DNA from: Prescottella agglutinans
Lineage (GTDB): Bacteria > Actinomycetota > Actinomycetes > Mycobacteriales > Mycobacteriaceae
Direction of reading: 5' to 3'
Assembly: GCF_004011865.1 (NCBI RefSeq)
Contig: NZ_RKLP01000003.1
Location: forward strand, 124,001 to 188,000
Length of the DNA stretch: 64,000 nucleotides
Part shown: positions 1 to 7,799 of the stretch, piece by piece
Layout: each line of letters starts with the position of its first letter
How positions within the stretch are numbered: the first letter of the stretch is position 1
Notes under the pieces: model-generated
Databases searched by the model: none
Seen by the model: the letters and a program-made list of their open reading frames with translations, nothing else
Told to the model about the DNA's origin: nothing
Translations under genes and position numbers: made by a program

Positions 1-2
1 GC

Positions 3-149
3 CCCTTCAACAACATCGCCCACTTCCTCGGGTCGGGTGCGACGTTCGACTTCCGCTGGGGTCCGTGGGGTTCGCTGCTCTACTTCGCGGCGTTCGTCGC
101 GATCGTGTTCGGCGCCGCCCTGTTCGCGGTGAACAAGCGCGACGCCTGA
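3..149 (+). CDS. C-terminal fragment of a membrane protein, possibly an ABC-2 type permease
   Basis: The window opens inside a reading frame that ends with TGA at 147-149. The 48 visible residues start PFNNIAHFLG and hold one strongly hydrophobic segment (LLYFAAFVAIVFGAALFAV), then a short charged tail (NKRDA). A last transmembrane helix followed by a few basic residues is common in ABC-2 type transport permeases, and that is the best guess. The fragment is too short to prove the family. A strong hairpin follows the stop, so the transcription unit ends here. Confidence 0.55.
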   Translation, partial: PFNNIAHFLGSGATFDFRWGPWGSLLYFAAFVAIVFGAALFAVNKRDA

Positions 150-164
150 GTCGCTTCCGCCAGT

Positions 165-207
165 GAGGGCCCCGCACCGTTCCGACGGTGCGGGGCCCTC
201 GGCGTTT
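165..207 (+). terminator. Rho-independent terminator after the partial membrane gene
   Basis: A perfect 16-bp stem (165-180 pairs with 185-200) closes on a TCCG loop and is followed by GGCGTTTTCG. It lies 15 bp after the upstream stop codon, as expected for an intrinsic terminator. Confidence 0.85.
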
Positions 208-252
208 TCGGTGCCCCGGCCACCGGTGCCGTGATCGGCTACGCTTCGGCAC

Positions 253-1710
253 ATGCGCACGACGGTGGGATTCGTCACCGTGATCGCCGGCGCGCTGCTG
301 TTGTCGGGATGCGGTGATCCCGACGACCTCGGCCCGCCGGTGGACGGCCCCGGCCTGGCCGCGGCGATCGACACCGACGCGGTGATCGGCGACCTCGAGC
401 AACTTCAGCGCATCGCGGACGACAACGGCGGTAACCGCGCGGCAGGCACCCCCGGCTACGACGCGAGCGTCGACTACGTCGTCGACCAGCTCGAGCAGGC
501 CGGATTCGATGTCGACACACCGGAGTTCGCCGTCGACATCTTCCACGCGACGACGCAGACACTGCAGGTGTCGGGGCGCCAGGTGCCGGTGCAGGCGCTG
601 ACGTACTCGCCGTCCACCCCGGCGGGTGGACTGACCGCCCCGCTGGTGCCGGTGCCGTCGGACGACACTCCGGGCTGCGACGACACCGACTACGCCGGCC
701 TGGACGTGACCGGCGCGGTGGTGCTGGTCGATCGCGGTGCCTGCCCGTTCGCGCAGAAGCAGCAGGTGGCTGCCGAGCGCGGCGCCGCGGCGATGCTGGT
801 CGCCAACAACGTGGACGGGCCCCTGACCGGCGGCACGTTGGGCAGCAAGGACGACGCCCGGATCCCCACCGGCGGCGTCGGCAAGGCGGACGGCGCTGCG
901 CTGCGCCAGGGTGGCGACGTCACGCTCGCGCTCGACACGACCGTCGAATCGGCCAAGTCCCGCAACGTGATTGCCCAGACGCGGACCGGCGCGTCGGACG
1001 ACGTGGTGATGGTCGGCGCGCACCTCGACTCGGTGCCGGAGGGGCCGGGCGTCAACGACGACGGCTCGGGCGTGGCGACGCTGCTCGAGGCGGCCCGGCG
1101 ACTCGGCGCGACGCCGAACGCCACCAACGCGGTGCGGTTCGCGTTCTGGGGCGCCGAGGAGGAGGGGCTGAACGGTTCCCAGGCGTACGTGGACGGCCTC
1201 GACGACACGGCCCGCGCCGACATCGCGATGTACCTGAACTTCGACATGGTCGGCTCGCACAACGCCGGCTACTTCGTCTACGACGGGGACGATTCGGACC
1301 GGACGGGCGAGGGGCCGGGGCCGGAGGGTTCGGCGGGTATCGAGCGCACGTTCGGCGCGATCCTGCTGCAACTGGGCATCTCGCCGGAGGGCACGGACTT
1401 CGACGGACGTTCGGACTACGGACCGTTCATCGCGACCGGCATTCCCTCGGGCGGATTGTTCACCGGCGCGGAGGAAGCAAAAACCGCAGTTCAGGCCGAC
1501 AAGTGGGGTGGGGATCCCGGCGCCGGATTCGACCCGAACTACCACACCGCTCAGGACACGCTGGCGAACGTGGACCGCGCGGCGCTGGCCGTGAACGCCG
1601 AGGCCGTGGGGTACGGAATCGGGCATTACGCGCAGTCGATCGAGGGGCCCAACGGCGTGCCGGGGGCGGGTGACGAGCGCTCCGCGGCCCGCGCCGAAAC
1701 CGGGAAGTAG
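253..1710 (+). CDS. lpqL: Lipoprotein M28-family zinc aminopeptidase (LpqL-like)
   Basis: The 485-residue protein starts with a lipoprotein signal: a hydrophobic stretch and the lipobox LLSGC, with Cys as the predicted lipidated residue. A protease-associated (PA) domain follows, around residues 120-230 (region with GCDDTDYAG and VLVDRGACPFAQK). Next is an M28 di-zinc peptidase domain with the metal ligands in GAHLDS, NDDGSG, WGAEEEG, NFDMVGS and NYHTAQD. It should act outside the membrane, removing N-terminal residues from peptides. The architecture and neighbourhood match LpqL of mycobacteria (Rv0418). The start ATG follows a terminator at a normal distance. Family certain; peptide substrate unknown. 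Confidence 0.9.
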   Translation: MRTTVGFVTVIAGALLLSGCGDPDDLGPPVDGPGLAAAIDTDAVIGDLEQLQRIADDNGGNRAAGTPGYDASVDYVVDQLEQAGFDVDTPEFAVDIFHATTQTLQVSGRQVPVQALTYSPSTPAGGLTAPLVPVPSDDTPGCDDTDYAGLDVTGAVVLVDRGACPFAQKQQVAAERGAAAMLVANNVDGPLTGGTLGSKDDARIPTGGVGKADGAALRQGGDVTLALDTTVESAKSRNVIAQTRTGASDDVVMVGAHLDSVPEGPGVNDDGSGVATLLEAARRLGATPNATNAVRFAFWGAEEEGLNGSQAYVDGLDDTARADIAMYLNFDMVGSHNAGYFVYDGDDSDRTGEGPGPEGSAGIERTFGAILLQLGISPEGTDFDGRSDYGPFIATGIPSGGLFTGAEEAKTAVQADKWGGDPGAGFDPNYHTAQDTLANVDRAALAVNAEAVGYGIGHYAQSIEGPNGVPGAGDERSAARAETGK

Positions 1711-1762
1711 ACGACACCCGGCACTTCTGCGAGATGCCGCACCCGCGATTATTCTTGCCGGG

Positions 1763-2620
1763 GTGAGTGACGACTCGCAGGGCGACGACACCACCCCGGA
1801 ACTGCCTCAGGCGTGTTCCGGTGCCGAGAGCGGGCCCGCCAGGGTCGCGAAGTGGATGCGTGACGCGGACCGGCAGCCGCAACTCGTGGACGCCGTCCGG
1901 CGCATCCGCCGGTCGCTGCCGGGGGATCCTTCGTTCGGTGATCCGCTGTCGACGACCGGTCCGGGTGGGGCGCGGGCGGCCGCGCGGATGATCGACACCG
2001 GTTCGGGTGCGTCCCGCGAAGTGAGCATGGCGGCGCTGCAGGTGCTGCAGGCGGTGCTCGAGAAGACGTGGGGGAGCCCCGCAAACGGCGAAGTCACGAT
2101 CGTGTTCACCGATCTGGTGGGGTTCTCGAGCTGGTCGCTGCAGGTGGGCGACGGCCCGACCCTGGGCCTCCTGCGGGCGGTCGCGGCGACGATCGAACCA
2201 CCGATGATCGAGCGGGGCGGGCAGGTGGTCAAACGGCTGGGCGACGGGCTGATGGTGGTGTTCGACCACCCGGACAAGGCGGTGGAAGCGGTGTTCGCGG
2301 CGCGCGCCGCGCTCGCGACCGTCGAGCACGACGGCTACCGGCCGCGCATGCGTGTCGGCCTGCACACCGGGGCGCCGCAGCCCGTCGGGGCGGACTGGTT
2401 CGGTGTGGACGTCAACGTCGCCGCCCGGATGATGGAACTCGGCGGGAACGGTCACGTCGTCATGTCCGGCAACACGCACGACGCGATCGGCACCGAACGG
2501 CTCGCCGAACTGGGCCTGCTCGCGAAACGGTACCGGCGCGGGCTGCTGGCAGCGCCGCAGCGCGGAGTGCCCGAGGACCTACGCATCTACCTGCTGCGGC
2601 CGATACCCGCTTCTCACTGA
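1763..2620 (+). CDS. Class III adenylate/guanylate cyclase
   Basis: The product is 285 residues from a GTG start. About 110 N-terminal residues match no domain I recognise. The remainder is a class III cyclase homology domain. The two metal-binding Asp are D117 in FTDLVGFS and D161 in LGDGLMVVF, and the transition-state Asn and Arg are N218 and R222 in VNVAARM, so it should be catalytically competent. There is no membrane segment, so it should be soluble and make cAMP (or cGMP). The base specificity cannot be read with confidence. Longer upstream starts overlap lpqL and add Arg/Pro-rich residues typical of non-coding sequence. Confidence 0.88.
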   Translation: MSDDSQGDDTTPELPQACSGAESGPARVAKWMRDADRQPQLVDAVRRIRRSLPGDPSFGDPLSTTGPGGARAAARMIDTGSGASREVSMAALQVLQAVLEKTWGSPANGEVTIVFTDLVGFSSWSLQVGDGPTLGLLRAVAATIEPPMIERGGQVVKRLGDGLMVVFDHPDKAVEAVFAARAALATVEHDGYRPRMRVGLHTGAPQPVGADWFGVDVNVAARMMELGGNGHVVMSGNTHDAIGTERLAELGLLAKRYRRGLLAAPQRGVPEDLRIYLLRPIPASH

Positions 2621-2693
2621 CTGCCGAACGGACGAACCGGACCACTTCGGGGAACGGTTGCCGCGCCAGACGCGCGACGCGCACACTGAGGAC

Positions 2694-2879
2694 GTGGCGG
2701 AGTCCGAGCATCCACAACGCACACCCTTCTACGGGGTGCTGATGATCATCGCGGCGCTGGCGGCGGCGATCGCGGTGAGCTACTACGGGCCCACCTGGTT
2801 TCGCATCGCCGTCTACATCCTGGCGGTGCCGGTGGTGGCCGTCGGTTTCGTCTTCACGCTCCGCGACTACTCGCGCTGA
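2694..2879 (+). CDS. Small two-helix membrane protein
   Basis: A 61-residue product from a GTG start (a TTG 36 bp upstream is an alternative). After a short polar N-terminus there are two hydrophobic segments, FYGVLMIIAALAAAIAVSYYG and FRIAVYILAVPVVAVGFVF, ending in a short charged tail. It resembles the small actinobacterial membrane proteins of unknown function annotated as hypothetical. It ends 9 bp before the convergent thiD stop. Function unknown. Confidence 0.6.
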   Translation: MAESEHPQRTPFYGVLMIIAALAAAIAVSYYGPTWFRIAVYILAVPVVAVGFVFTLRDYSR

Positions 2880-2888
2880 TCAGGCGTC

Positions 2889-3740
2889 CTACGCGTTCTT
2901 CGGATCCAGCCGCCACAGTGGCGACACCGGCCCGTGCCCCGCACCCAGGTCGTACGACGCCTCGAGGCACCGGGTGACCCATTCCTTGCCGAACGCGACC
3001 GCGTCGGGCATCGCGTAGCCGTTGGCGAGCGCGCACGCGACCGCCGCGGCGAGGGTGTCGCCGCCCCCGTGATCGTTGCCGGTCTCGATCCGCGGGCTGG
3101 TGAACTCGTGGAACATGTCGCCGTCGAACAGCAGGTCGGTGCTGGACGTGGACGAGCGCAGGTGCCCGCCCTTGACCAGCGACCACTGCGCGCCCAGCGC
3201 GTGCAGGGCCTCGGCGGCGCGGCGGGCGCTGGCGTCGTCGACCACCTCGATGCCGGTGATCAGCCGCACCTCGTCGAGGTTCGGCGTCACCAGCGACGCG
3301 ATGGGGATCAGGGTGTTGCGGACCGCGTCGAGCGCCTCGGCGTGCAGCAGTGGATCGCCGTGCATCGACGCGCACACCGGATCCACCACGAGTGGCACCG
3401 CCTGGTCGCGACCGATCCCGACCTCGGTGCACACCTCGGCGACGGCCTCGATGATCGCGGTGGATGCGAGCATGCCGGTCTTGGCCGCGGACACACCGAT
3501 GTCCTCGACCACGCAGCGCACCTGAGCGGCCACCGTCTCCGGCGGGATCTCGTGGAATCCGCTGACGCCCACCGAGTTCTGTACGGTCACCGCGGCGACC
3601 GCGACGCATGCGTGCACCCCGCACATCGCCATGGTGCGCGAATCGGCCTGGATGCCCGCGCCGCCGCCGGAATCGGTGCCGGCGATGGTGAGGGCGCGGA
3701 TCGGGGTCTGGCCGGTCGGCGTCAGGGGCAGGTAGTCCAC
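2889..3740 (-). CDS. thiD: Hydroxymethylpyrimidine/phosphomethylpyrimidine kinase
   Basis: ThiD phosphorylates HMP and then HMP-P to make the pyrimidine diphosphate of thiamine biosynthesis. The 283-residue protein carries the ribokinase-fold signatures: IAGTDSGGGAGIQAD near the N-terminus, VDPVCAS, TPNLDEV, KGGHL and the C-terminal anion-hole motif GGGDTLAAAV. The anion-hole motif has Asp where many ThiD proteins have Cys (GTGCT). I prefer the GTG at 3740 (VDYLPLTP); a GTG at 3782 would add 14 residues. It is convergent with the small membrane gene and divergent from a GNAT gene. It occupies the place of Rv0422c in the mycobacterial order, but thiC is not in this window. Confidence 0.9.
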   Translation of the reverse strand: MDYLPLTPTGQTPIRALTIAGTDSGGGAGIQADSRTMAMCGVHACVAVAAVTVQNSVGVSGFHEIPPETVAAQVRCVVEDIGVSAAKTGMLASTAIIEAVAEVCTEVGIGRDQAVPLVVDPVCASMHGDPLLHAEALDAVRNTLIPIASLVTPNLDEVRLITGIEVVDDASARRAAEALHALGAQWSLVKGGHLRSSTSSTDLLFDGDMFHEFTSPRIETGNDHGGGDTLAAAVACALANGYAMPDAVAFGKEWVTRCLEASYDLGAGHGPVSPLWRLDPKNA

Positions 3741-3808
3741 GGCCTCGAGCCTACCCAGGCGTGGAAACTCGATTGCCGCCACGCTCGCGGTCGTGGTGTG
3801 CTCGACGC

Positions 3809-4327
3809 ATGAACTCCGCCGCCGCCCCCGAATACCGCCTGCGGACCGAACGGCCCGACGACGCCGAGGCGGTGCGGGCCGTCGTGCTCGCGGCGTTCCC
3901 GGGGCCGGACGAGGCGGACCTGGTGGACAGTCTGCGCGCCGATCCGGCGTGGATCGACGGACTGTCGTGGGTGGCGGTCCTGGGCGACGACACCGTGGCC
4001 GCGCACGCGCTGTGCACCCGCTGTCACGTCGACGGCGTCGCGTCGCTCGCGTTGGCTCCGGTATCGGTGCTGCCCGAGTACCAGAACCGGGGACTGGGCG
4101 CGGCCGTGACGCGGGCGGTGCTGGATGCGGCTCGCGCGCAGGGGGAGTCGAGTGTGATCGTGCTGGGTCACCCGGACTACTACCCGCGATTCGGCTTCAC
4201 CCGCGCCTGCACGCACGGCGTCCGTGTCTCGTTCGATGTGCCCGACGAGTCGTTGATGGTGATGGCGCTGGACGATTCCCCGGTTCCGGCGGGCACCGTG
4301 CGCTACGCCGAGCCGTTCGGGGTCTGA
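3809..4327 (+). CDS. GNAT family N-acetyltransferase
   Basis: A 172-residue protein from ATG 3809, divergent from thiD. The GNAT core is visible. Strand beta-4 leads to the acetyl-CoA pyrophosphate loop QNRGLGAAV (Q/RxxGxG/A type), followed by VIVLGHPDYYPRFGF. The HPDYYPRFGF motif is characteristic of YhbS-like acetyltransferases. Substrate unknown; probably a small molecule or a protein N-terminus. The reading frame is clean and fills the family's usual length. Confidence 0.85.
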   Translation: MNSAAAPEYRLRTERPDDAEAVRAVVLAAFPGPDEADLVDSLRADPAWIDGLSWVAVLGDDTVAAHALCTRCHVDGVASLALAPVSVLPEYQNRGLGAAVTRAVLDAARAQGESSVIVLGHPDYYPRFGFTRACTHGVRVSFDVPDESLMVMALDDSPVPAGTVRYAEPFGV

Positions 4328-4660
4328 ACTCGACGCGACGCCTTCCCGATGCCCTCGGGAACGTCGGGTAACCGGGTGACCGGTTTTCTTCGCCTGAGGT
4401 CTCGGCGGTCCGAAAGGGGCTCGGCAGTGCGAACTCTCGGCAGTCGATGTCGAATCGGTCTGCGGCGGAACGATTGTGGGGCAGTCGCGTATCGGGGGGC
4501 ACGGCGCCTCGCCGTCGCCGCCCGGGTCGTCGTCGCGTTCGCTCGTGGCGAAGTCGAAATGCAGGGCATTCGGTCAAATGCCTGACAGGTCGCGCTGGAC
4601 GCCTGTACTAATAGTGGCGTGGATCACATTGATGTAATGAGAGCGTCCCGAGGAGGTGTC
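4328..4660. other. Intergenic region with a sigma-A-like promoter for the gene at 4661
   Basis: No gene is apparent in these 333 bases. Two small inverted repeats are visible: TTCCCGA/TCGGGAA at 4343-4361, a possible weak terminator of the GNAT gene, and GGCATT-N6-AATGCC at 4565-4582. Directly after the second lies CTGACA (4582-4587), 18 bp, then TACTAA (4606-4611), a plausible -35/-10 pair. The second inverted repeat touches the -35 box and could be an operator. Confidence 0.45.
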
Positions 4661-5020
4661 GTGTTCGCCGATTCGCCCAGTGCCGACGTAACCGACAACA
4701 CCGACCAGAACCGCTTCGAATTGCGGCTCAACGGAGATCTGGTCGGCATCGTCGGCTACTACGACACCTCGCCGGCCAGAAAGCCCGGGGCGCAGAAGTT
4801 CACTCCCGTCGTCTCGTTCATGCACACCGTCGTCGTCGAGGACTTCGGGCACCGCGGTCTCGCTGCGGTGATGGTGCGTCGCGCGCTCGATCAGGCCCGC
4901 GACTACGGCTGGAAGGTGCGACCCGTGTGCACCTACGTCCAACGGTTCGTCGAGGCGCACCCGGAGTATCTCGATCTCATGGCCCCGATCGAGGCGGTCG
5001 ACGCGATCTCGCTCAACTGA
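4661..5020 (+). CDS. Small GNAT-like acetyltransferase (YjdJ type), tandem copy 1
   Basis: About 119 residues from GTG 4661, chosen because AGGAGG at 4651-4656 precedes it; GTG 4619 and ATG 4637 are in-frame alternatives. The order of motifs is NRFELRLNGDLVGIVGYY, then VVSFMHTVVVEDFGHRGLA (the H-T-x-V-x-x-x-x-x-G-x-G/R-G/L pattern of short GNAT proteins), then RPVCTYVQRFVEAHPEYLDL. These match the compact Gcn5-related N-acetyltransferase family (YjdJ/YidJ), which lacks the first part of the full GNAT fold. The next gene is a paralogue. Substrate unknown. Confidence 0.75.
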   Translation: MFADSPSADVTDNTDQNRFELRLNGDLVGIVGYYDTSPARKPGAQKFTPVVSFMHTVVVEDFGHRGLAAVMVRRALDQARDYGWKVRPVCTYVQRFVEAHPEYLDLMAPIEAVDAISLN

Positions 5021-5111
5021 TCGACCCGCGGCCACGCCGCGGTCAAGGATCGGCATCGAACCGCGTCACCCGCCACGAATCGGGCCCCGTGTCGGCGGTT
5101 CGCCCGGTTTC

Positions 5112-5456
5112 ATGGGAAACGTGAACTCCGCATCCCCGGGAACCTCAGGCTCGGTCGACGCGCCCGTCCGGGTCGTCGACAGCCCACCCCACGAGCGCTA
5201 CGAACTGTGGGTTCGCGGCGAACTGGTCGGCATTCTCGGCTATCGGCGCGACGCCACCGGTGCGTCGGGCGACGTGCTGACACTGCTGCACACGGTCGTC
5301 AGGGAGGACCGTGGTGGACGCGGGTGGGCGGCCGTGCTGGTGCGCGAGGTACTCGACCGCGCTCACCGCGAGGGCACGCGGATCCGCCCGGTCTGCACCT
5401 ACGTCAAGCGGTACCTCGGCACCCACGCCGAGTATCTCGATCTCCTGGACGGCTAG
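5112..5456 (+). CDS. Small GNAT-like acetyltransferase (YjdJ type), tandem copy 2
   Basis: A 114-residue paralogue of the preceding gene, 91 bp downstream. Shared features in the same order are RYELWVRGELVGILGY, LLHTVVREDRGGRGWAAVLV, and RPVCTYVKRYLGTHAEYLDLLDG. The N-terminal 25 residues are Ser/Pro-rich and differ from copy 1. The start is ATG 5112; GTG 5121 is also possible. Together they look like a local gene duplication that has diverged considerably. Function beyond presumed acyl-CoA-dependent acetylation is unknown. Confidence 0.72.
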   Translation: MGNVNSASPGTSGSVDAPVRVVDSPPHERYELWVRGELVGILGYRRDATGASGDVLTLLHTVVREDRGGRGWAAVLVREVLDRAHREGTRIRPVCTYVKRYLGTHAEYLDLLDG

Positions 5457-5472
5457 GCCTGCGCGATCCCGC

Positions 5473-6273
5473 TCAGTCCAGGTCGACGACCACCGGGGCG
5501 TGATCGCTCGCGCCCTTGCCCTTGCGCTCGTCCCGGTCGATGTGCGCGGCCGTCACCCGCGCGGCGAACGCGGGCGAGCCCAGCACGTAGTCGATGCGCA
5601 TGCCCTGCTTCTTCGGGAACCGCAGCTGCGTGTAGTCCCAGTACGTGTAGACGCCCGGGCCGGGCGCGTGCGGGCGCACCACGTCCGCGAAACCGGCCTC
5701 GGCGAACGCGTCGAACGCGTCCCGCTCCGGCTGCGACGTGTGCGTCTTGCCCTCGAAGAAGGCCGGATCCCACACGTCCTCGTCGGTGGGCGCGACATTC
5801 CAGTCGCCCACCAGCGCGATCTGCGCGTCCGGGTTCCCGGCCAGCCAGCCCTCGGCGTCGGCGCGCAGCTTGGCGAGCCACTCCAGCTTGTAGACGTAGT
5901 GCGGGTCGGTCAGCTCCCGGCCGTTGGGCACGTACAGGCTCCACACCCGCACCCCGCCGACCGTCGCGCCGATGGCGCGGGCCTCCTGCGCGGCCTCCGC
6001 CGCGGGGTCCTTGTCGAACCCGGGCTGATCGGCGAACCCGATCTGCACGTCGTCGAGCCCGATGCGCGACGCGATCGCGACGCCGTTCCACTGGCTCAGG
6101 CCGACGTGCGCCACCTCGTAGCCGGCCTCGGTGAACCGCTCGTACGGGAACTGCTCGTCCTTGCACTTGGTTTCCTGCATCGCCAACACATCGGTGTCGG
6201 TGCGGGCCAGCCAGTCCAGGATCCGGTCCGTTCGGGCACGGACCGAGTTCACATTCCACGTCGCGATTCGCAC
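5473..6273 (-). CDS. xthA: Exodeoxyribonuclease III
   Basis: Exonuclease III/AP endonuclease cuts DNA at abasic sites and trims damaged 3' ends in base-excision repair. The 266-residue protein begins MRIATWNVNSVRAR, the family signature, and has the Mg-binding Glu in QETKC. It also has YVPNGRE, the catalytic DWNVAP, and the C-terminal RIDYVLGS and SDHAPVVVDL with the catalytic His. The length is normal for the ExoIII family. GTG start at 6273. It is the last gene of a minus-strand run with def and the SH3-like gene, as in mycobacteria (Rv0427c). Confidence 0.93.
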   Translation of the reverse strand: MRIATWNVNSVRARTDRILDWLARTDTDVLAMQETKCKDEQFPYERFTEAGYEVAHVGLSQWNGVAIASRIGLDDVQIGFADQPGFDKDPAAEAAQEARAIGATVGGVRVWSLYVPNGRELTDPHYVYKLEWLAKLRADAEGWLAGNPDAQIALVGDWNVAPTDEDVWDPAFFEGKTHTSQPERDAFDAFAEAGFADVVRPHAPGPGVYTYWDYTQLRFPKKQGMRIDYVLGSPAFAARVTAAHIDRDERKGKGASDHAPVVVDLD

Positions 6274-6287
6274 ACCCGTGAGGGTAG

Positions 6288-6533
6288 TCAGCTGCTCGGA
6301 CAGTCGCCGGACCCGGTCCCGGCCCGGCGCACCGGCTTCGGCCCCAGCGCCTTGAGGCGGACGACGTCGGCCCGCTGCACCTCGACGACCCGGTCGTCGG
6401 AGGTGCGGACCACCACCGTCGGCTCGAGCTGCTCGAGCGTGCCGATCACGTCGGTCAGCGGGTGGGAGCCACCGGGTGGCAGGCGATACCGCACCACCAC
6501 CCGGCCGCCGATCGTCGGCTCGATACCCGACAT
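6288..6533 (-). CDS. Stand-alone SH3-like domain related to the N-terminus of Rv0428c-type acetyltransferases
   Basis: An 81-residue protein starting ATG 6533, 11 bp after the def stop, so co-transcribed with it. The sequence GGRVVVRYRLPPGG ... HPLTDVIGTLEQLEP ... DDRVVEVQRADVVRLKAL resembles the N-terminal SH3-like domain that precedes the GNAT domain in the mycobacterial protein encoded between def and xthA. Here the frame stops after that domain (GTGSGDCPSS then TGA), and no GNAT part is found before xthA begins 14 bp further on. It could be a genuine small protein or the remnant of a truncated acetyltransferase. Function unknown. Confidence 0.7.
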   Translation of the reverse strand: MSGIEPTIGGRVVVRYRLPPGGSHPLTDVIGTLEQLEPTVVVRTSDDRVVEVQRADVVRLKALGPKPVRRAGTGSGDCPSS

Positions 6534-6544
6534 CGGTCCTCTAC

Positions 6545-7150
6545 TCAGTCTTCGTCGTCGTCCTCGTCGTGCCCGAACGGGTCGTCGACGGTGCCCGGCG
6601 TCCAGCTCAGCCCCGGCACGCCCCAGCCCGACCGCTTGATCGTCTTCTTCGCGGCGCGCGCGTTGCGGCCGATCAGGACGTCCACGTAGAGGAAGCCGTC
6701 GAGGTGCCCGGTCTCGTGCTGCAGCATGCGCGCGAAGAACCCGCGGCCCTCGATCTCGACCGGGTTGCCGTCCTCGTCCGTGCCGGTGACCTTCGCCCAG
6801 TCGGCGCGGCCCGTCGGGAACTGCTCGCCGGGCACCGACAGGCAGCCCTCGACGTCGTCGTCCTCGTCCGGCATGGTCTCCGGGATCTCGGACGTCTCGA
6901 GCACCGGGTTGACCACGCAGCCGCGGCGGCGGACCGACTTGCCCTTCTCGTCGACGTCGGGGCAGTCGTAGACGAACAGTCGCTTCGCGACACCCACCTG
7001 GTTCGCTGCCAGACCGACACCGTTGGCGGCGTCCATCGTCTCGTACATGTCGCGGATCAGATCGGCGAGTTCGGCCGGTGACTCGGTCACCTGCTTGGTC
7101 GGCTCGTGCAGGACGGGGTCGCCGACGATCCGGATCGGAAGAATTGCCAT
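6545..7150 (-). CDS. def: Peptide deformylase
   Basis: Removes the N-formyl group from nascent proteins. All three metal-site motifs are present in the 201-residue product: [10 protein letters not shown] (motif I), EGCLSVPG (motif II, with the Cys ligand) and QHETGHLDG (motif III, HExxH). The C-terminus has an acidic tail ([10 protein letters not shown]). ATG 7150 gives the usual start [18 protein letters not shown] and TTG codons just upstream are possible but less typical. It heads the minus-strand group def, SH3-like gene, xthA. Confidence 0.94.
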   Translation of the reverse strand: MAILPIRIVGDPVLHEPTKQVTESPAELADLIRDMYETMDAANGVGLAANQVGVAKRLFVYDCPDVDEKGKSVRRRGCVVNPVLETSEIPETMPDEDDDVEGCLSVPGEQFPTGRADWAKVTGTDEDGNPVEIEGRGFFARMLQHETGHLDGFLYVDVLIGRNARAAKKTIKRSGWGVPGLSWTPGTVDDPFGHDEDDDED

Positions 7151-7386
7151 GGTCACCAAGGATAATGGGCGTGATATTCGCGGCGCGCCCCGCCGGAAGC
7201 CGGTACCGAACGCCTCGATCGTGATTCAATGACCAGGAAGAACATCGGTGTAATTCGTGCTCGGTCCCGAGCGATGTCTCAGTGTCCGGGCACACTGCTC
7301 GACCTGATCCTGTCGGGTCCACGGGGCGCGGAGGTTTCGCTGAGGTCGAGCGGGATCGAGAAATCATCGAGCAGTCGAGGAGTGAG

Positions 7387-7713
7387 ATGGACGGCGCAGC
7401 AGCGCGGAACCAATCCGAACACAGCGACGGCGCGTCGGCGAACGAGGTAGGCCAGGACGGACTCACCCGCCGCGAGCACGACATCCTCTCCTTCGAGCGT
7501 CAGTGGTGGAAGTACGCCGGCGCGAAGGAAGAGGCCATCAAGGAACTCTTCTCCATGTCGGCCACTCGCTACTACCAGGTGCTGAACGCACTCGTCGACC
7601 GCCCCGAGGCCCTGGCCGCCGACCCGATGCTGGTCAAGCGCCTGCGGCGCCTGCGGGCCAGCCGGCAGAAGGCCCGCGCCGCGCGTCGGCTCGGCTTCGA
7701 CATCCCCACCTAG
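7387..7713 (+). CDS. DUF3263 family protein
   Basis: A 108-residue protein from ATG 7387, divergent from def. After a Ser/Glu-rich N-terminus the conserved core reads [23 protein letters not shown], then [24 protein letters not shown] and [10 protein letters not shown]. This is the DUF3263 domain, a predicted helical, HTH-like small protein conserved next to the LytR-C gene in mycobacteria (Rv0430). The basic C-terminus ([18 protein letters not shown]) suggests nucleic-acid binding, but this is inference. Confidence 0.85.
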   Translation: MDGAAARNQSEHSDGASANEVGQDGLTRREHDILSFERQWWKYAGAKEEAIKELFSMSATRYYQVLNALVDRPEALAADPMLVKRLRRLRASRQKARAARRLGFDIPT

Positions 7714-7799
7714 TCAGCCTCCTCCAGCCGTCACCAAACCCCCGGCCGTCGTCACCTCGTTACCGAAAGCGTTCGACGCGCCGATTAAGGTCGTAAGCC

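Noticed and set aside
7-1794. A 595-codon open frame on the minus strand opposite lpqL
   Set aside because: It is Arg/Val/His-rich with no domain motif, and is the codon-bias shadow of the lpqL aminopeptidase, whose motifs are all on the plus strand.
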